Part shown: one piece after another, positions 34,012 through 43,423 of the stretch | Position numbering within the stretch: position 1 is the first letter of the stretch | Layout of the letters: the number at the start of each line of letters is the position of its first letter | NCBI GenBank assembly: GCA_040793985.1 | Contig: JBFNJI010000007.1 | Coordinates: 159,906 to 223,905 of the forward strand | Reading direction: 5' to 3' | Source of the DNA: Thiodiazotropha sp040793985 | Lineage (GTDB): Bacteria; Pseudomonadota; Gammaproteobacteria; Chromatiales; Chromatiaceae | DNA: 64,000 nt | Notes under the pieces: generated by a model | Told to the model about the DNA's origin: nothing | The model's input: the letters and a program-made list of their open reading frames with translations, nothing else | The model's database searches: none | Translations under genes and position numbers: made by a program

Positions 34012-37000
34012 CTAGACCAGTACCATTTCGATTCCATCCAGTAGCAGTTGGTCGATAAACCGTTGCTGCCACTGCTCGCCATGGAGCTGTCGGATGGTCT
34101 CGACCACGATATATTCCGGCTTCAATGAAGTCTGGTCCGTGTATCGGCTCAGCCCCTGCAGACAGGCGGGACAGCTTGTCAGGAGCTTCAGCGGCGGTTT
34201 TTCCTGCCGGCCCTTTTGCAACAGGCCGTCGATGCCTCTGTTGAGCTCCTCCAGTTTACGAAAACGCAATTGATTGGCGATGTCGGGGCGGCTGGTTCCG
34301 AGGGTGCCCGCTTCACCGCAGCAGCGATCGCTCGGCACTACGGTCTTGCCCATCAGCCTGCTGGCGACCTGCTGTGGATTGTAGTGCTTGATCGGGGTGT
34401 GGCAGGGGTCGTGATAGAGATACTCGGTCTGTTGTGATCCGGGCAGAGCCACGCCCCGTTCCAGCATATACTCATGAATGTCGAGCAGCCTGCAACCGGG
34501 AAATATCTTCTCGAACTGATACTGCAGCAGCTGATCCATGCAGGTGCCGCAGGAGACCAGGACGGTCTTTATATCCATGTAGTTGAGTGTGTTGGCTATA
34601 CGGTGGAACAGCACCCGGTTCTCTGTGGTGATTTGCCGTCCCCGATCGTGGAGACCGGCGGCACTCTGCGGATAGCCGCAACAGAGATAGCTTGGCGGAA
34701 GCACGGTTTCCGCACCCAGTTCACACAGCATCGCCAGGGTGGCCAGGCCGATTTCACTGAACAGTCGTTCGGAACCGCAACCGGGAAAATAGAAGATCGC
34801 ATCGCTCTCCTCATTGACCTTGTCGGGGTAGCGCAGAATCGGCACCGAACCGGAGGTATCAAGCCTCAACGCATCCCGTAGGGTCTCTCTTGGAGCCTCG
34901 ACGCGGATTGGCTTCTGTACCATCTCGAGCAGCATCGTCTGTGGTTTCGGTGTGCCCGTGGTGGACCTGGGCGGGCGGTCTGCAGGGGTGCGCAACCCTG
35001 CCCTGCCGGCAAGCGCATAGCCGAGGTTGAGCCCCCTGAAGCCCCACTCAGCCAATCCCTTGCGCAGCCAACGGATCGCCCTGGGATGGGAGATGTTGAG
35101 AAAGGTCATGGCGGCGGCGGTCCCGATGCTGCGCCTCTTTTTTCCTCTATCGACGAGGATCTTTCGCATCAGCGTCGTCACCTCACCGAAATCGATATTC
35201 ACCGGACAGGGGTTTTCGCATTTGTGGCATACCGTGCAGTGATCCGCGACATCGTTCATCTCCGCAAAATGGTCTCTGGAGATGCCGCGGCGGGTCTGTT
35301 CCTCGTAGAGAAAGGCCTCGATAATCAGCCCGGTGGCAAGGATCTTGTTGCGCGGTGAGTAGAGCAGGTTTGCCCGTGGCACATGGGTCATGCAGACCGG
35401 CTTGCATTTCCCACAGCGCAGGCAGTGCTTGATCTCGTCGTTGAGGGTTCCCAGTTCACTCTCTTCCAGGATGATCGCTTCCTGTTCCAGCAGTCGCAGT
35501 GAAGGGGTATAGGCCATCTCCAGGTCTGCACCGCTGATCAGCTTGCCGCGGTTGAACCAGGCCTGGGGATCGACCTCTTGCTTGTAGTTGGCAAACGCCT
35601 TGAGTTTGTCCGTCTCCAGGTACTGCAGCTTGGTCAGGCCGATACCGTGCTCGCCGGAGATCGCGCCGCCGAGTGAGGTGGCCAGGGCCATGATGCGGTC
35701 GACGATCCGATCCGCCTGCTGCAGCATGGCGTAGTTGTCGGAGTGGACTGGAATATTGGTGTGCACGTTGCCGTCTCCGGCGTGCATGTGCAGGGCCACG
35801 AAGAGGCGGTCGTCGCGCAGGCGGGCGTGGATCTCACGCATGGCGTGGCGGATCTGGCGTACCTCCTGCCCGGGAAAGATCTCATCGAGACGGGTGGCGA
35901 TCTCGTGCCGATAGGAGACGACCAGGTCGCGTCTGAGCAGCAGGTCGAGGAGCCGGTCGCCGGGCTGGATCGCATCTTGCACCGACTCGTCAAGGAGTTG
36001 TCGGTGGGCATCGGCGGCCGCATCGAGTTGCGAGAGCAACAGATGCCAGCGTTCCCGGGTCTGCGCCACCGCCTCCCGCGCCAGCGCGAGCTTGGCCTGG
36101 AGGATGGATCGATTTTCATCACTCGCCTCGACGTCGTCATCCACAATCTGCAGGGCGCGGTCAGCGGCGAGGTAGGCCAGCACCTCGTCGGCGATGCGAA
36201 TCTTGTTGTTGATCGACTCCTCGATGTTAATGCGCTCGATCCCACGGCTGTAGTCGGCCAGCCTGTGCAGGGGAATGACCACATCCTCGTTTATCTTGAA
36301 GGCGTTGGTGTGGGCTGAAATCGCTGCGGTGCGGGCGCGGTCGAGCCAGAAGTTTCGCCGTGCCTCGGGGCTGCTGGCAATAAACGCCTCACCTTCCCTG
36401 GCTTCCGTCAGGCGTACCACCTCGGCAGCCGCGCGCTCAACACGGTCAATCTCGTCGCTGGCGATGTCGGCGAGCAGGACCATTTTCGGTCGATCGTGGC
36501 GTGGCGCCTTGGTGGAGTACTTGACCGCCTTCAGGTAGCGCTCATCCAGGTGCTCGAGTCCCGCCAACAGCACCGTATCATGGGTGTCGAGATACTCCTT
36601 GATCTCGACGATGGCGGGTACAGCCTTGCCTATGTCACTGCCGAAAAACTCCAGGCAGAGGGTGCGCACCTGTTCCGGCATCCGATGCAGTATAAACCGA
36701 GCCGAGGTGATCAGCCCGTCACAGCCCTCCTTTTGCGCACCCGGAAGACCGGCGAGGAATTTGTCGGTGACATCTTTGCCAAGCCCCACCTTGCGGAAGC
36801 TGCTGCCAGGCATGCTGAGGGTCTGTGGTTCGCCGAGGGGGCGATTACTGCCGCTTGCATAGCGCGTGAGCCTGAAACCGACTTCTGCCTGATCGTGAAT
36901 CTTCCCCAGGTTGTGGTTGAGGCGCTCGATCTCAAGCCACTCCCCGTTGGGCATGACCATGCGCCAGCTGGCGAGATTATCCAGGGTGGTGCCCCAGAGT

Positions 37001-37863
37001 ACCGCCTTTTTGCCACCGGCATTCATGGCGATGTTTCCGCCAATGGTGGAGGCGTCCTGGGAGGTGGGATCGACGGCGAAGGCGAGACCGCTGGCCTCGG
37101 CCCGTTCGGATACGCGGCGGGTTACGACCCCCGCTCCAACGCGGATGGTTGGTACCTGCTGCTCCACGCCGGGAAGCTGGCGATACTCGATCTCATCGAT
37201 GAAGTCGAGTTTCTCGGTATTGATCACAGCGCTGTGGGGATCTAGGGGGACGGCGCTTCCGGTATATCCGGTGCCTCCTCCCCGGGGGATCAGGGTAAGC
37301 CCGGTGTCGATACAGGCCTTGACGATGGGTGCGATCTCCTGTTCCGAGTCGGGGGTAATCACCACGAAGGGGATCTCTACCCGCCAGTCGGTTGCATCCG
37401 TGGCATGGGAGACACGGGCGATACCGCTGAAATCCACATTGTCCGCACGGGTCAGGTTTGCCAGATTGTTTCTGGTTCGCCGCCGTAGGCTGTTCAGCTC
37501 ATCAAACCGGCGCTCGAAACCGGCGACCGACTCCCGTGCCGCACGCAGCAGGGTGAGGGCCTTCGGGTTGTTGTTGGCGCGTTTCTCAAACTGGTCGAGA
37601 CGATGCTTTAACGCACCGATCAGGGCCTCCCGGCGAGGCTGGTTCTCCAGCAGGTCGTCCTGAAGATAGGGGTTTCGGCTGATGACCCACATGTCTCCCA
37701 GCACTTCGAAGAGCATCCTGGCCGAGCGACCGGTACGGCGGGTACCTCTGAGCTCCTCGATCAGTGCCCACATCGGTTTGCCGAGGAACCGGATTACAAT
37801 CTCCCTGTCAGAGAAGGACGTATAGTTGTAAGGGATCTCACGAATTCGTCGCGCTTGCTGCAT
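34012..37863 (-). CDS. giant FAD-linked oxidase / Fe-S / CCG-domain oxidoreductase (DUF3683-type)
   Basis: This 1283-residue fused electron-transfer enzyme is of the D-lactate/glycolate dehydrogenase type. From the N-terminus it has a DUF3683-like region (RIREIPYNYTSFSDREIVIR) and a PCMH-type FAD-binding domain (LIPRGGGTGYTGSAVPLDP; DPTSQDASTIGGNIAMNAGG). An FAD oxidase C-terminal domain follows (LHMHAGDGNVHTNIPVHSDN, ISGEHGIGLTKL). Two 4Fe-4S motifs are CLRCGKCKPVC and CTVCHKCENPCPVN. CCG cysteine-rich domains end it (FFPGCGSER, LCCGYPQSAAG, YHDPCHTPIKHYNP, CCGEAGTLG). The ATG at 37863 (MQQARRIREIP) is preferred over 37923. The substrate is unproven; D-lactate or a related 2-hydroxyacid is likely. 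Confidence 0.85.
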   Translation of the reverse strand: MQQARRIREIPYNYTSFSDREIVIRFLGKPMWALIEELRGTRRTGRSARMLFEVLGDMWVISRNPYLQDDLLENQPRREALIGALKHRLDQFEKRANNNPKALTLLRAARESVAGFERRFDELNSLRRRTRNNLANLTRADNVDFSGIARVSHATDATDWRVEIPFVVITPDSEQEIAPIVKACIDTGLTLIPRGGGTGYTGSAVPLDPHSAVINTEKLDFIDEIEYRQLPGVEQQVPTIRVGAGVVTRRVSERAEASGLAFAVDPTSQDASTIGGNIAMNAGGKKAVLWGTTLDNLASWRMVMPNGEWLEIERLNHNLGKIHDQAEVGFRLTRYASGSNRPLGEPQTLSMPGSSFRKVGLGKDVTDKFLAGLPGAQKEGCDGLITSARFILHRMPEQVRTLCLEFFGSDIGKAVPAIVEIKEYLDTHDTVLLAGLEHLDERYLKAVKYSTKAPRHDRPKMVLLADIASDEIDRVERAAAEVVRLTEAREGEAFIASSPEARRNFWLDRARTAAISAHTNAFKINEDVVIPLHRLADYSRGIERINIEESINNKIRIADEVLAYLAADRALQIVDDDVEASDENRSILQAKLALAREAVAQTRERWHLLLSQLDAAADAHRQLLDESVQDAIQPGDRLLDLLLRRDLVVSYRHEIATRLDEIFPGQEVRQIRHAMREIHARLRDDRLFVALHMHAGDGNVHTNIPVHSDNYAMLQQADRIVDRIMALATSLGGAISGEHGIGLTKLQYLETDKLKAFANYKQEVDPQAWFNRGKLISGADLEMAYTPSLRLLEQEAIILEESELGTLNDEIKHCLRCGKCKPVCMTHVPRANLLYSPRNKILATGLIIEAFLYEEQTRRGISRDHFAEMNDVADHCTVCHKCENPCPVNIDFGEVTTLMRKILVDRGKKRRSIGTAAAMTFLNISHPRAIRWLRKGLAEWGFRGLNLGYALAGRAGLRTPADRPPRSTTGTPKPQTMLLEMVQKPIRVEAPRETLRDALRLDTSGSVPILRYPDKVNEESDAIFYFPGCGSERLFSEIGLATLAMLCELGAETVLPPSYLCCGYPQSAAGLHDRGRQITTENRVLFHRIANTLNYMDIKTVLVSCGTCMDQLLQYQFEKIFPGCRLLDIHEYMLERGVALPGSQQTEYLYHDPCHTPIKHYNPQQVASRLMGKTVVPSDRCCGEAGTLGTSRPDIANQLRFRKLEELNRGIDGLLQKGRQEKPPLKLLTSCPACLQGLSRYTDQTSLKPEYIVVETIRQLHGEQWQQRFIDQLLLDGIEMVLV

Positions 37864-37996
37864 GTTGATCCTGATCAGGAGGCAGATGGTGAGGTTTGGA
37901 ACAGACCGAGCATTGTAACCCAAATAAGTATTGGTCTTTAGTTTGTAACTATAGAATATCTCAATAATTCAATCGATCTAATCCAAGGGGGGTTCG

Positions 37997-38464
37997 ATGA
38001 AGCACAACTCCAAGTTCAGAAAACGCCTTACCCCGGCGCTAGTGTCAGTTTCTCTGCTCCTGCCGCTCATGACAGTAGGTGCCGGCGAGATCGAAAAGGC
38101 CGTCGATTACCGCCAGGGCTTGATGAATGTCTTGAGTTGGAATATGAAGGCGATGTCCAACATGATGAAGGGTAAAATTCCCTATGACCAACAGGCCTTT
38201 GCCACACACGCAAACGACTTGGCTGCGGCTTCAGCGCTGAACCTGCTGCCAGGCTTCCCTGAGGACTCCGAATCGGAAGAGAGTGATGCCCTGCCGGAAA
38301 TCTGGATGGAGTTCGATGATTTCGAGGCCAAGTACGAAGCCCTTGGTAAAGCCGCCAGCAACCTGAGCAGTGCTGCCGCCAACGGCGACAAGGGGGCCAT
38401 TGGCGAGGCCCTGAGTAAGGCAGGCAAGGCGTGCAAGGCCTGCCACAAGAAATATAAAAACTGA
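37997..38464 (+). CDS. class II cytochrome c (cytochrome c'/c-556 type)
   Basis: The protein has a signal peptide ending near VGAGE and a four-helix-bundle body. The haem-binding motif CKACHKKYKN is at the very C-terminus, the hallmark of cytochrome c'/c-556 proteins. Length is 155 residues. Such periplasmic cytochromes transfer electrons or bind NO. A GGGGG-rich ribosome binding site precedes the ATG. It is a single-gene unit between the giant oxidoreductase (divergent) and a PilZ gene (convergent). Confidence 0.9.
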   Translation: MKHNSKFRKRLTPALVSVSLLLPLMTVGAGEIEKAVDYRQGLMNVLSWNMKAMSNMMKGKIPYDQQAFATHANDLAAASALNLLPGFPEDSESEESDALPEIWMEFDDFEAKYEALGKAASNLSSAAANGDKGAIGEALSKAGKACKACHKKYKN

Positions 38465-38511
38465 ACCCGGGCTTGGATCGGCCGTGTGTTGATTCGGGGT
38501 CCTGGCCCCGA

Positions 38512-38859
38512 TTATACGCTGGTGGTGGAGATATCCTCGAGCAGCTCCGGACCTATATCGCTCTCAGCGAGTATGCGGTCGATGGTGCAGGCGATGTCAT
38601 AGGGGTCGTCGTCGCCGTTATCGCAACGGATCACGCTCGCTTCGGCGAGCAGAGGGGGGGTGATGCTATGCCCTGGTATTATGGCGAGCGTCAGTTTGGT
38701 GGCGGGTGGAATATCCCTGTCGGCGGTCATCAGCAATCCTGAATTGCTGAGGTTCTTCACCGTGCCGGTAGCGATCTGGCTCTCTCCATTGATGCGGTAG
38801 CGGACCTCCCCATTCACCACCATACGATAGAAGTCGCGCTTTTCAATAAACTCATTCAT
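38512..38859 (-). CDS. PilZ-domain protein (c-di-GMP receptor type)
   Basis: A short 115-residue protein is made almost entirely of one PilZ domain. The N-terminal Arg-rich c-di-GMP motif appears as EKRDFYRMVVNGEVRY, and the second motif D/NxSxxG as VKNLSNSGLLM. The first motif is slightly divergent from RxxxR (KRDFYR), but its spacing is right. No output domain is present, so it would act by binding a partner. The GTG/ATG context at 38857-38859 is ordinary. Confidence 0.82.
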   Translation of the reverse strand: MNEFIEKRDFYRMVVNGEVRYRINGESQIATGTVKNLSNSGLLMTADRDIPPATKLTLAIIPGHSITPPLLAEASVIRCDNGDDDPYDIACTIDRILAESDIGPELLEDISTTSV

Positions 38860-39267
38860 ATCTAGTCTCCCCCCCAGGCATAGGCAGATATGGAAACCCC
38901 AGTACTTTAATGTAGCAACAGAGAGTCATCTATGCAGAGTCAATCCGCACCAAGTCAGTCGTTTCCTTCCTGGATTGACCGAGGGTTACCGATTCTCTGA
39001 CCATCTCGATTGACTGTAGGCCATTCATGGAACAATTGACAGGTGCAACTGTGCATGTTCCCGGAGCGGGTGATCTGTGGCGGCCGTACTTGAACGGGTT
39101 GACGGGCGTGATGCAATTTCCCGGTCGTGAATGATAAGGGAGATTGTTGTCTAATGATTGTCAGAGTAAAGAAGATCCGGATAGGATGTGATTTGAGACT
39201 GTTGAGTATCTTGGCGCATTTCGTATCAACAGATCAGAATCCTATCGTTAGCCCGTTGAGGAGCAGT
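38860..39267. other. 408-bp intergenic region, no gene recognised
   Basis: This gap lies between a leftward PilZ gene and a rightward DUF4124 gene. An in-frame extension of the downstream gene upstream to 39127 encodes unlikely sequence and is rejected. A TTGACA at 39036-39041 has no matching -10. No RNA gene, repeat or operator was recognised. Confidence 0.4.
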
Positions 39268-39738
39268 ATGGACATCCGCACACCACTCCTGGCCGCATGC
39301 ATTTTGACGCTTCCATCCTTGTCATCGGCAGGTGATGTGTATCGCACTGTAGATGCAGACGGCAACGTGACCTATACCGATAGCCCCCCCAATGTGGATG
39401 CATCGGTCGAGAAAGTCGAAATTCACCCCGGTCCCTCCGAAGCCTCAAGACTCGATACCGAGAGACGTAATGCCGCGATTCGCAAGGCGATGGAAGAGGC
39501 CCAGGCTGAGCGACTTGAAAAAGAGGCGTCCCGCGGGGAGCGGTTGAGCAAGGCACGCAAGGCGCTGGATGAGGCCGAGGAGAGCCTGAAAAAGAGCAAG
39601 GAGATCGGTGATGATGATCGACAGTTCTTTACCGGGGGAAGAAGCCGTATCAGGCCGGAATACTACGATCGCATCAAACAGGCAGAGGACAAGGTCGAGG
39701 CCGCACGCAAAAATTACAAGGAGATACGCGGTTATTAG
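39268..39738 (+). CDS. DUF4124 periplasmic protein with coiled-coil tail
   Basis: The ATG at 39268 is preceded by GAGGAG (39258-39263) and opens a signal peptide (MDIRTPLLAACILTLPSLSS). The DUF4124 segment is GDVYRTVDADGNVTYTDSPP. The rest, residues about 60-156, is charged coiled coil (EEAQAERLEKEASRGERLSK). It is related in domain type to the protein at 17356. The function is unknown, and the protein is probably periplasmic. It ends 14 bp before cca. Confidence 0.8.
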   Translation: MDIRTPLLAACILTLPSLSSAGDVYRTVDADGNVTYTDSPPNVDASVEKVEIHPGPSEASRLDTERRNAAIRKAMEEAQAERLEKEASRGERLSKARKALDEAEESLKKSKEIGDDDRQFFTGGRSRIRPEYYDRIKQAEDKVEAARKNYKEIRGY

Positions 39739-39752
39739 GGCATTTTCTAACC

Positions 39753-40982
39753 ATGCAGATCTATCTGGTAGGCGGCGCGGTCAGAGATCGGCTGCTGGGT
39801 AAGCCGGTCAGGGAGCGGGACTTTGTCGTCGTGGGTGCAAGCCCCGAGCAGATGCGCGCCCGCGGGTTTCGCCAGGTCGGCAGCCACTTCCCCATATTTC
39901 TCCATCCTCAAACCCATGAAGAGTACGCCCTCGCCCGGAGCGACCGGCGCGGGGTGAGTGCCGCAGGCGATGTCATTCACGATGCGTCGGTCACCCTGGA
40001 GGAGGATCTTGCAAGACGCGATCTCACCATCAATGCCATGGCCGAGGACGAGCGGGGTGAGCTGATCGATCCACACGGGGGACGACAGGATCTGCAACAG
40101 CGGCTGTTGCGTCATGTCTCGGACGCCTTCACCGAAGACCCGATTCGCGTGCTTCGTGTTGCACGTTTCATGGCACGGTATGCGGATCTCGGCTTTACCC
40201 TGGCCCCAGAGACCCATGAACTGATCAGGGAGATGGTGGCGGCAGGTCAACTGGACCGCTTGGTATCGGAACGGGTGTGGCAGGAGATGTATGGCGCACT
40301 GGGCGAGTCACAGCCGAGGCTGTTTTTCGAAACGCTGCGTTCCCTCGGCGCTTTGCGGCGGGTGTTTCCGGAGATCGACGCACTCTTCGGCGTGCCCCAG
40401 CCGGTTGCTTGGCATCCGGAGGTGGATTGCGGTGAACATACCCTGTTGGCACTTCAGGTTGCTGTTGCATTGAGTGATGACGTGGAAGTCAGGTTCGCCA
40501 CCTTGACCCACGACCTGGGCAAGGCGACCACACCGAAACGGGTTCTGCCCAGCCACTACGGTCACGAAGAGCGGGGGAGACGATTGATTGAACAGCTCTG
40601 CGAGCGTCTCAGCGCCCCGAGGCGTTTTCTTGAGCTGGCGCGAAGCTGCGCCACCTATCACGGCTATCTTCATCGCCTCTATGAGCTACGTCCGAAGACG
40701 GTGCTCAAGCTGCTTACGGGTCTGGATGCCTTCCGTCGACCGCAGCGTTTAGATCAGTTCATCCTTGTCTGTCAGGCCGATTTCCAGGGACGGGACGGAT
40801 TTCGCCAACGCCCCTACCCCCAGGGGGAGGATCTGAAGCGGCTCTACCGGGCTGCAGCGGAGGTGAGCGCGGAGACCCTGGACGCCTCGTTAATGGGCAG
40901 ACTGCTCGGTGATGCCATCGCGAGGGAGCGAGTCGGACGCATTGGGGAGTTGATGCATAGCTTCGGCACCCGGGAGAAATGA
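39753..40982 (+). CDS. cca: multifunctional CCA tRNA nucleotidyltransferase
   Basis: Cca adds or repairs the 3' CCA of tRNAs. The class II nucleotidyltransferase head is at the N-terminus (MQIYLVGGAVRDRLLGKPV; ERDFVVVGASP, with the DxD-type acidic residues). The ARRDLTINAMA and ERVWQEM motifs follow. A C-terminal HD domain (FATLTHDLGKATTP, HGYLHRLYEL) marks the gammaproteobacterial multifunctional form with phosphatase/phosphodiesterase activity. Length is 409 residues. It follows the DUF4124 gene by 14 bp and converges on the TraB-family gene with 11 bp between. Confidence 0.96.
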   Translation: MQIYLVGGAVRDRLLGKPVRERDFVVVGASPEQMRARGFRQVGSHFPIFLHPQTHEEYALARSDRRGVSAAGDVIHDASVTLEEDLARRDLTINAMAEDERGELIDPHGGRQDLQQRLLRHVSDAFTEDPIRVLRVARFMARYADLGFTLAPETHELIREMVAAGQLDRLVSERVWQEMYGALGESQPRLFFETLRSLGALRRVFPEIDALFGVPQPVAWHPEVDCGEHTLLALQVAVALSDDVEVRFATLTHDLGKATTPKRVLPSHYGHEERGRRLIEQLCERLSAPRRFLELARSCATYHGYLHRLYELRPKTVLKLLTGLDAFRRPQRLDQFILVCQADFQGRDGFRQRPYPQGEDLKRLYRAAAEVSAETLDASLMGRLLGDAIARERVGRIGELMHSFGTREK

Positions 40983-40993
40983 AGGATATCGTT

Positions 40994-42220
40994 TCACTCG
41001 ACCAGTCGTTCGAAGATCCTGAAACCGGCGACATAGGTCCCGATGGCAGACCCCAGTGTGCTGAAAAAGAATACCAGAAGGGTGCGTGAGACCCGGTTTC
41101 TCCACCAACCGCGAAAGTTCGTGGTGTCATTGCGTAGCTGACCGAAATCGGCAACAGTGGGTTTGCGCAGCAGAAGTTCCGCCGCAGCGGTTGCCATGCC
41201 GGCGCCTACGGCAGGATTGAGCGAGGTCAGCGGTGCCGCGAAAAAGGCGGTCAGGATTGTCAATGGATGGGCGGCCGCCATGAGCGCGCCAAGGGCGGAA
41301 AGCCCGCCATTGATGACCACCCAGTCGACGACCAGCTGCCAGCCCAGGGTTGGGCTGCGCTGAAAGCCGATAACGAAGCCGCTCAGAATCAGCAGTACGA
41401 TTGCCCAGGGGATGAACTTCGGCCAGCGGCTCGGTTGCGGCTCCTTTTCGAGCTCTTTGATGCGCTCATCCGGTGAAGTCTCTTGTTTCTCCAGGTAGCC
41501 GGCTATGCCGTTCATATGACCTGCGCCCACCACCACCAGCAGGTCCTCATGCCCCTTGCTCTCCACCTCCTGCTGCAGGCGCGCCGCCATATAGCGGTCG
41601 CGCTCATCGATCAGCGGAAGATAGAGATCCTGGCGGTCCTCGGCGAATTCGGCAAATGTGGTTTCGAGGATATCACCCTCCTTGAGGTGCTCGATATCCT
41701 CTTCCGTGACTTCATCCTTGGATATGATGGTGGCGAGTATGCCGCTAAACAGGGTAAAGCGTTTCCACCAAGAAAGGTTACCTGCGACCCGCCGCAGGGT
41801 GGTGCTGATCTCCCTGTCGATTAGCAGCAGAGGACGCTGGGACTCCTGGGCCAGGCGTATGGCCTCCCGCTGCTCCTCTCCCGGTGCGATACCGAACTGA
41901 TCGGCCAGGCGCTGTTGATAGGCACCCAGGGCGAGGTTGGCCATTACCATCATTACCCGTTTCTCCCTGAATACCTTGAACAGATCCATCTTTGCCAGGG
42001 CGTCTGGATTGATAAGTGCGTTGTAGCGGCTTGGGCAGAGCTCGACGGCGACGGCATCGTAGTCGCCGGTTTCCAGGAGTTGTTTGACCTTTTCCGCGCT
42101 CGAACGTGAAACGTGGGCCGTGCCCAGAAGGGTTATCCTGCTGTCGCCAAGAACTACCTCCCGTTGTGGTTCCCGATCGTTTTGTGGCATGGTTTCGAAT
42201 CTTTTAGTCGCAAAAGCCAT
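40994..42220 (-). CDS. TraB/PrgY-family membrane protein
   Basis: The N-terminal half is a TraB/Tiki-like domain with the signatures TLLGTAHVSRSSAEKV and VVVGAGHMNGIAGYLE and a conserved Glu in VAVELCPSRY. Family members are putative metalloproteases or regulators of peptide signals. The C-terminal half (after about residue 270) has four or so hydrophobic membrane segments (FIPWAIVLLILSGFVIGF; LLVFFFSTLGSAIGTYVAGF). Length is 408 residues from ATG 42220. An ATG at 42190 would remove ten residues, and neither start has a good ribosome binding site. Confidence 0.8.
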   Translation of the reverse strand: MAFATKRFETMPQNDREPQREVVLGDSRITLLGTAHVSRSSAEKVKQLLETGDYDAVAVELCPSRYNALINPDALAKMDLFKVFREKRVMMVMANLALGAYQQRLADQFGIAPGEEQREAIRLAQESQRPLLLIDREISTTLRRVAGNLSWWKRFTLFSGILATIISKDEVTEEDIEHLKEGDILETTFAEFAEDRQDLYLPLIDERDRYMAARLQQEVESKGHEDLLVVVGAGHMNGIAGYLEKQETSPDERIKELEKEPQPSRWPKFIPWAIVLLILSGFVIGFQRSPTLGWQLVVDWVVINGGLSALGALMAAAHPLTILTAFFAAPLTSLNPAVGAGMATAAAELLLRKPTVADFGQLRNDTTNFRGWWRNRVSRTLLVFFFSTLGSAIGTYVAGFRIFERLVE

Positions 42221-42368
42221 CCATTGTAACAGTCTCCATGTATAAGAGGGTGGATAATTCTAAGGGTTTGGCTTACTCCGCTGCCTTGGGCTGAATCCTG
42301 GCAGGCGCTTGTCGGGTGTCTGGATTAGGGGTAGCTTAGGCAGCTGATTTAATTGTGGACGCAGGGTA

Positions 42369-42977
42369 ATGAATCAAAACATCTATTGGCATGAAGCTAC
42401 AGTCAGCCGTGAGCGGCGCGAAAAGATGAACCGGCATCGGGCCAAACTGCTCTGGTTTACCGGTCTCTCCGGGTCCGGGAAGTCGACCTTGGCCCACGCT
42501 CTGGAGGAGGAGCTGCATCAGCGGGGGTGCCGAACCTATGTGTTTGACGGTGATAATGTGCGTCATGGCCTGTGCCGGGACCTGGGTTTCAGCACCGAGG
42601 ACAGAACTGAAAATATCCGTCGCATCGGGGAGATGGCAAAGCTTTTCGTCGATGCGGGGGTGATTGCGCTTACCGCGTTTATCTCACCCATACGTGAAGA
42701 CAGGGAGCGGGCCAGAGGGCTGTTTCCGCATGGCGACTTCATAGAGGTCTACGTTAACTGTCCCATCGAGGTGTGTGAAACCCGCGACGTGAAGGGCCTC
42801 TACAAAAAGGCGCGAGCGGGGGAAATCCCAAACTTTACCGGCATATCCTCCCCCTACGAGGTACCCAACAAGCCTGAGATCACCATCGAGACCCAGGACA
42901 GGTCTGTTACCGAGTGTGTCGATGAGTTGATCGAGGCCCTTGAACAGCGGGGTGTGATTCCCAACAGGGTCGTCTAG
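42369..42977 (+). CDS. cysC: adenylylsulfate kinase (APS kinase)
   Basis: CysC phosphorylates adenosine 5'-phosphosulfate to PAPS for sulfate assimilation or sulfation. The product has P-loop GLSGSGKSTLAHAL and the Asp/Arg motif DGDNVRHGLCRDLGF. FISPIREDRERAR follows, then the substrate lid KGLYKKARAGEIPNFTGISS. It has 202 residues. No ATP sulfurylase gene accompanies it in this window, so it is not in a classic cysDNC operon. It may serve PAPS-dependent sulfotransfer or act with a distant sulfurylase. Confidence 0.95.
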   Translation: MNQNIYWHEATVSRERREKMNRHRAKLLWFTGLSGSGKSTLAHALEEELHQRGCRTYVFDGDNVRHGLCRDLGFSTEDRTENIRRIGEMAKLFVDAGVIALTAFISPIREDRERARGLFPHGDFIEVYVNCPIEVCETRDVKGLYKKARAGEIPNFTGISSPYEVPNKPEITIETQDRSVTECVDELIEALEQRGVIPNRVV

Positions 42978-43021
42978 CAACAGGCACCCTTTGTAGTGGT
43001 TTTAATAAGGAGGAATCCGCT

Positions 43022-43420
43022 TTGACCTACAAGTTGTTGTTCGCCGCATTTCTGGTCTGCCTGTTGACGGCGTGCCAGACCCTGGAGGAGCGTCAGCGCT
43101 CGCAATCGTTGCAGGATACATTGCGCAGCTACGAGGCGACTCTGCGCTGGAGTTCCGGGCTGCATGCGGCTAAGTTCAGGGATTCGCAGCAGCATCAAAG
43201 CGAAACCGCCCCCCAGCGCAAGGATATACGGATTACCCATTATGAGGTGGTGCAGGGCCCGACCATGCTGGGTGACAGGCGCGCCGTGCAAACCGCTGTA
43301 ATCCAGTATGTGTTGCAGGAGAATCAGGTTGTCAGGGAGATAACCGACCAGCAGGTATGGCTCTATGACGAAACCCAGGAGAAGTGGTTTTTGAACAGCC
43401 AGGTTCCCGAATTCAAATAG
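43022..43420 (+). CDS. small lipoprotein of unknown function
   Basis: A TTG start at 43022 is preceded by AAGGAGG (43007-43013), 8 bp away, and gives a lipoprotein signal with lipobox LLTACQ (acylated Cys near residue 19). The rest is a small globular domain (SYEATLRWSSGLHAAKF, DITHYEVVQGPTML-like strand, ITDQQVWLYDETQEKWFLNS). Similar lipoproteins of unknown role occur in related gammaproteobacteria. It lies 44 bp after cysC and converges on the HDOD gene. Confidence 0.75.
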   Translation: MTYKLLFAAFLVCLLTACQTLEERQRSQSLQDTLRSYEATLRWSSGLHAAKFRDSQQHQSETAPQRKDIRITHYEVVQGPTMLGDRRAVQTAVIQYVLQENQVVREITDQQVWLYDETQEKWFLNSQVPEFK

Positions 43421-43423
43421 TGT

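Noticed and set aside
39127..39267. 47-residue N-terminal extension of the DUF4124 protein before cca
   Set aside because: The internal ATG 39268 has a strong GAGGAG and begins a normal signal peptide; the extension would bury it.
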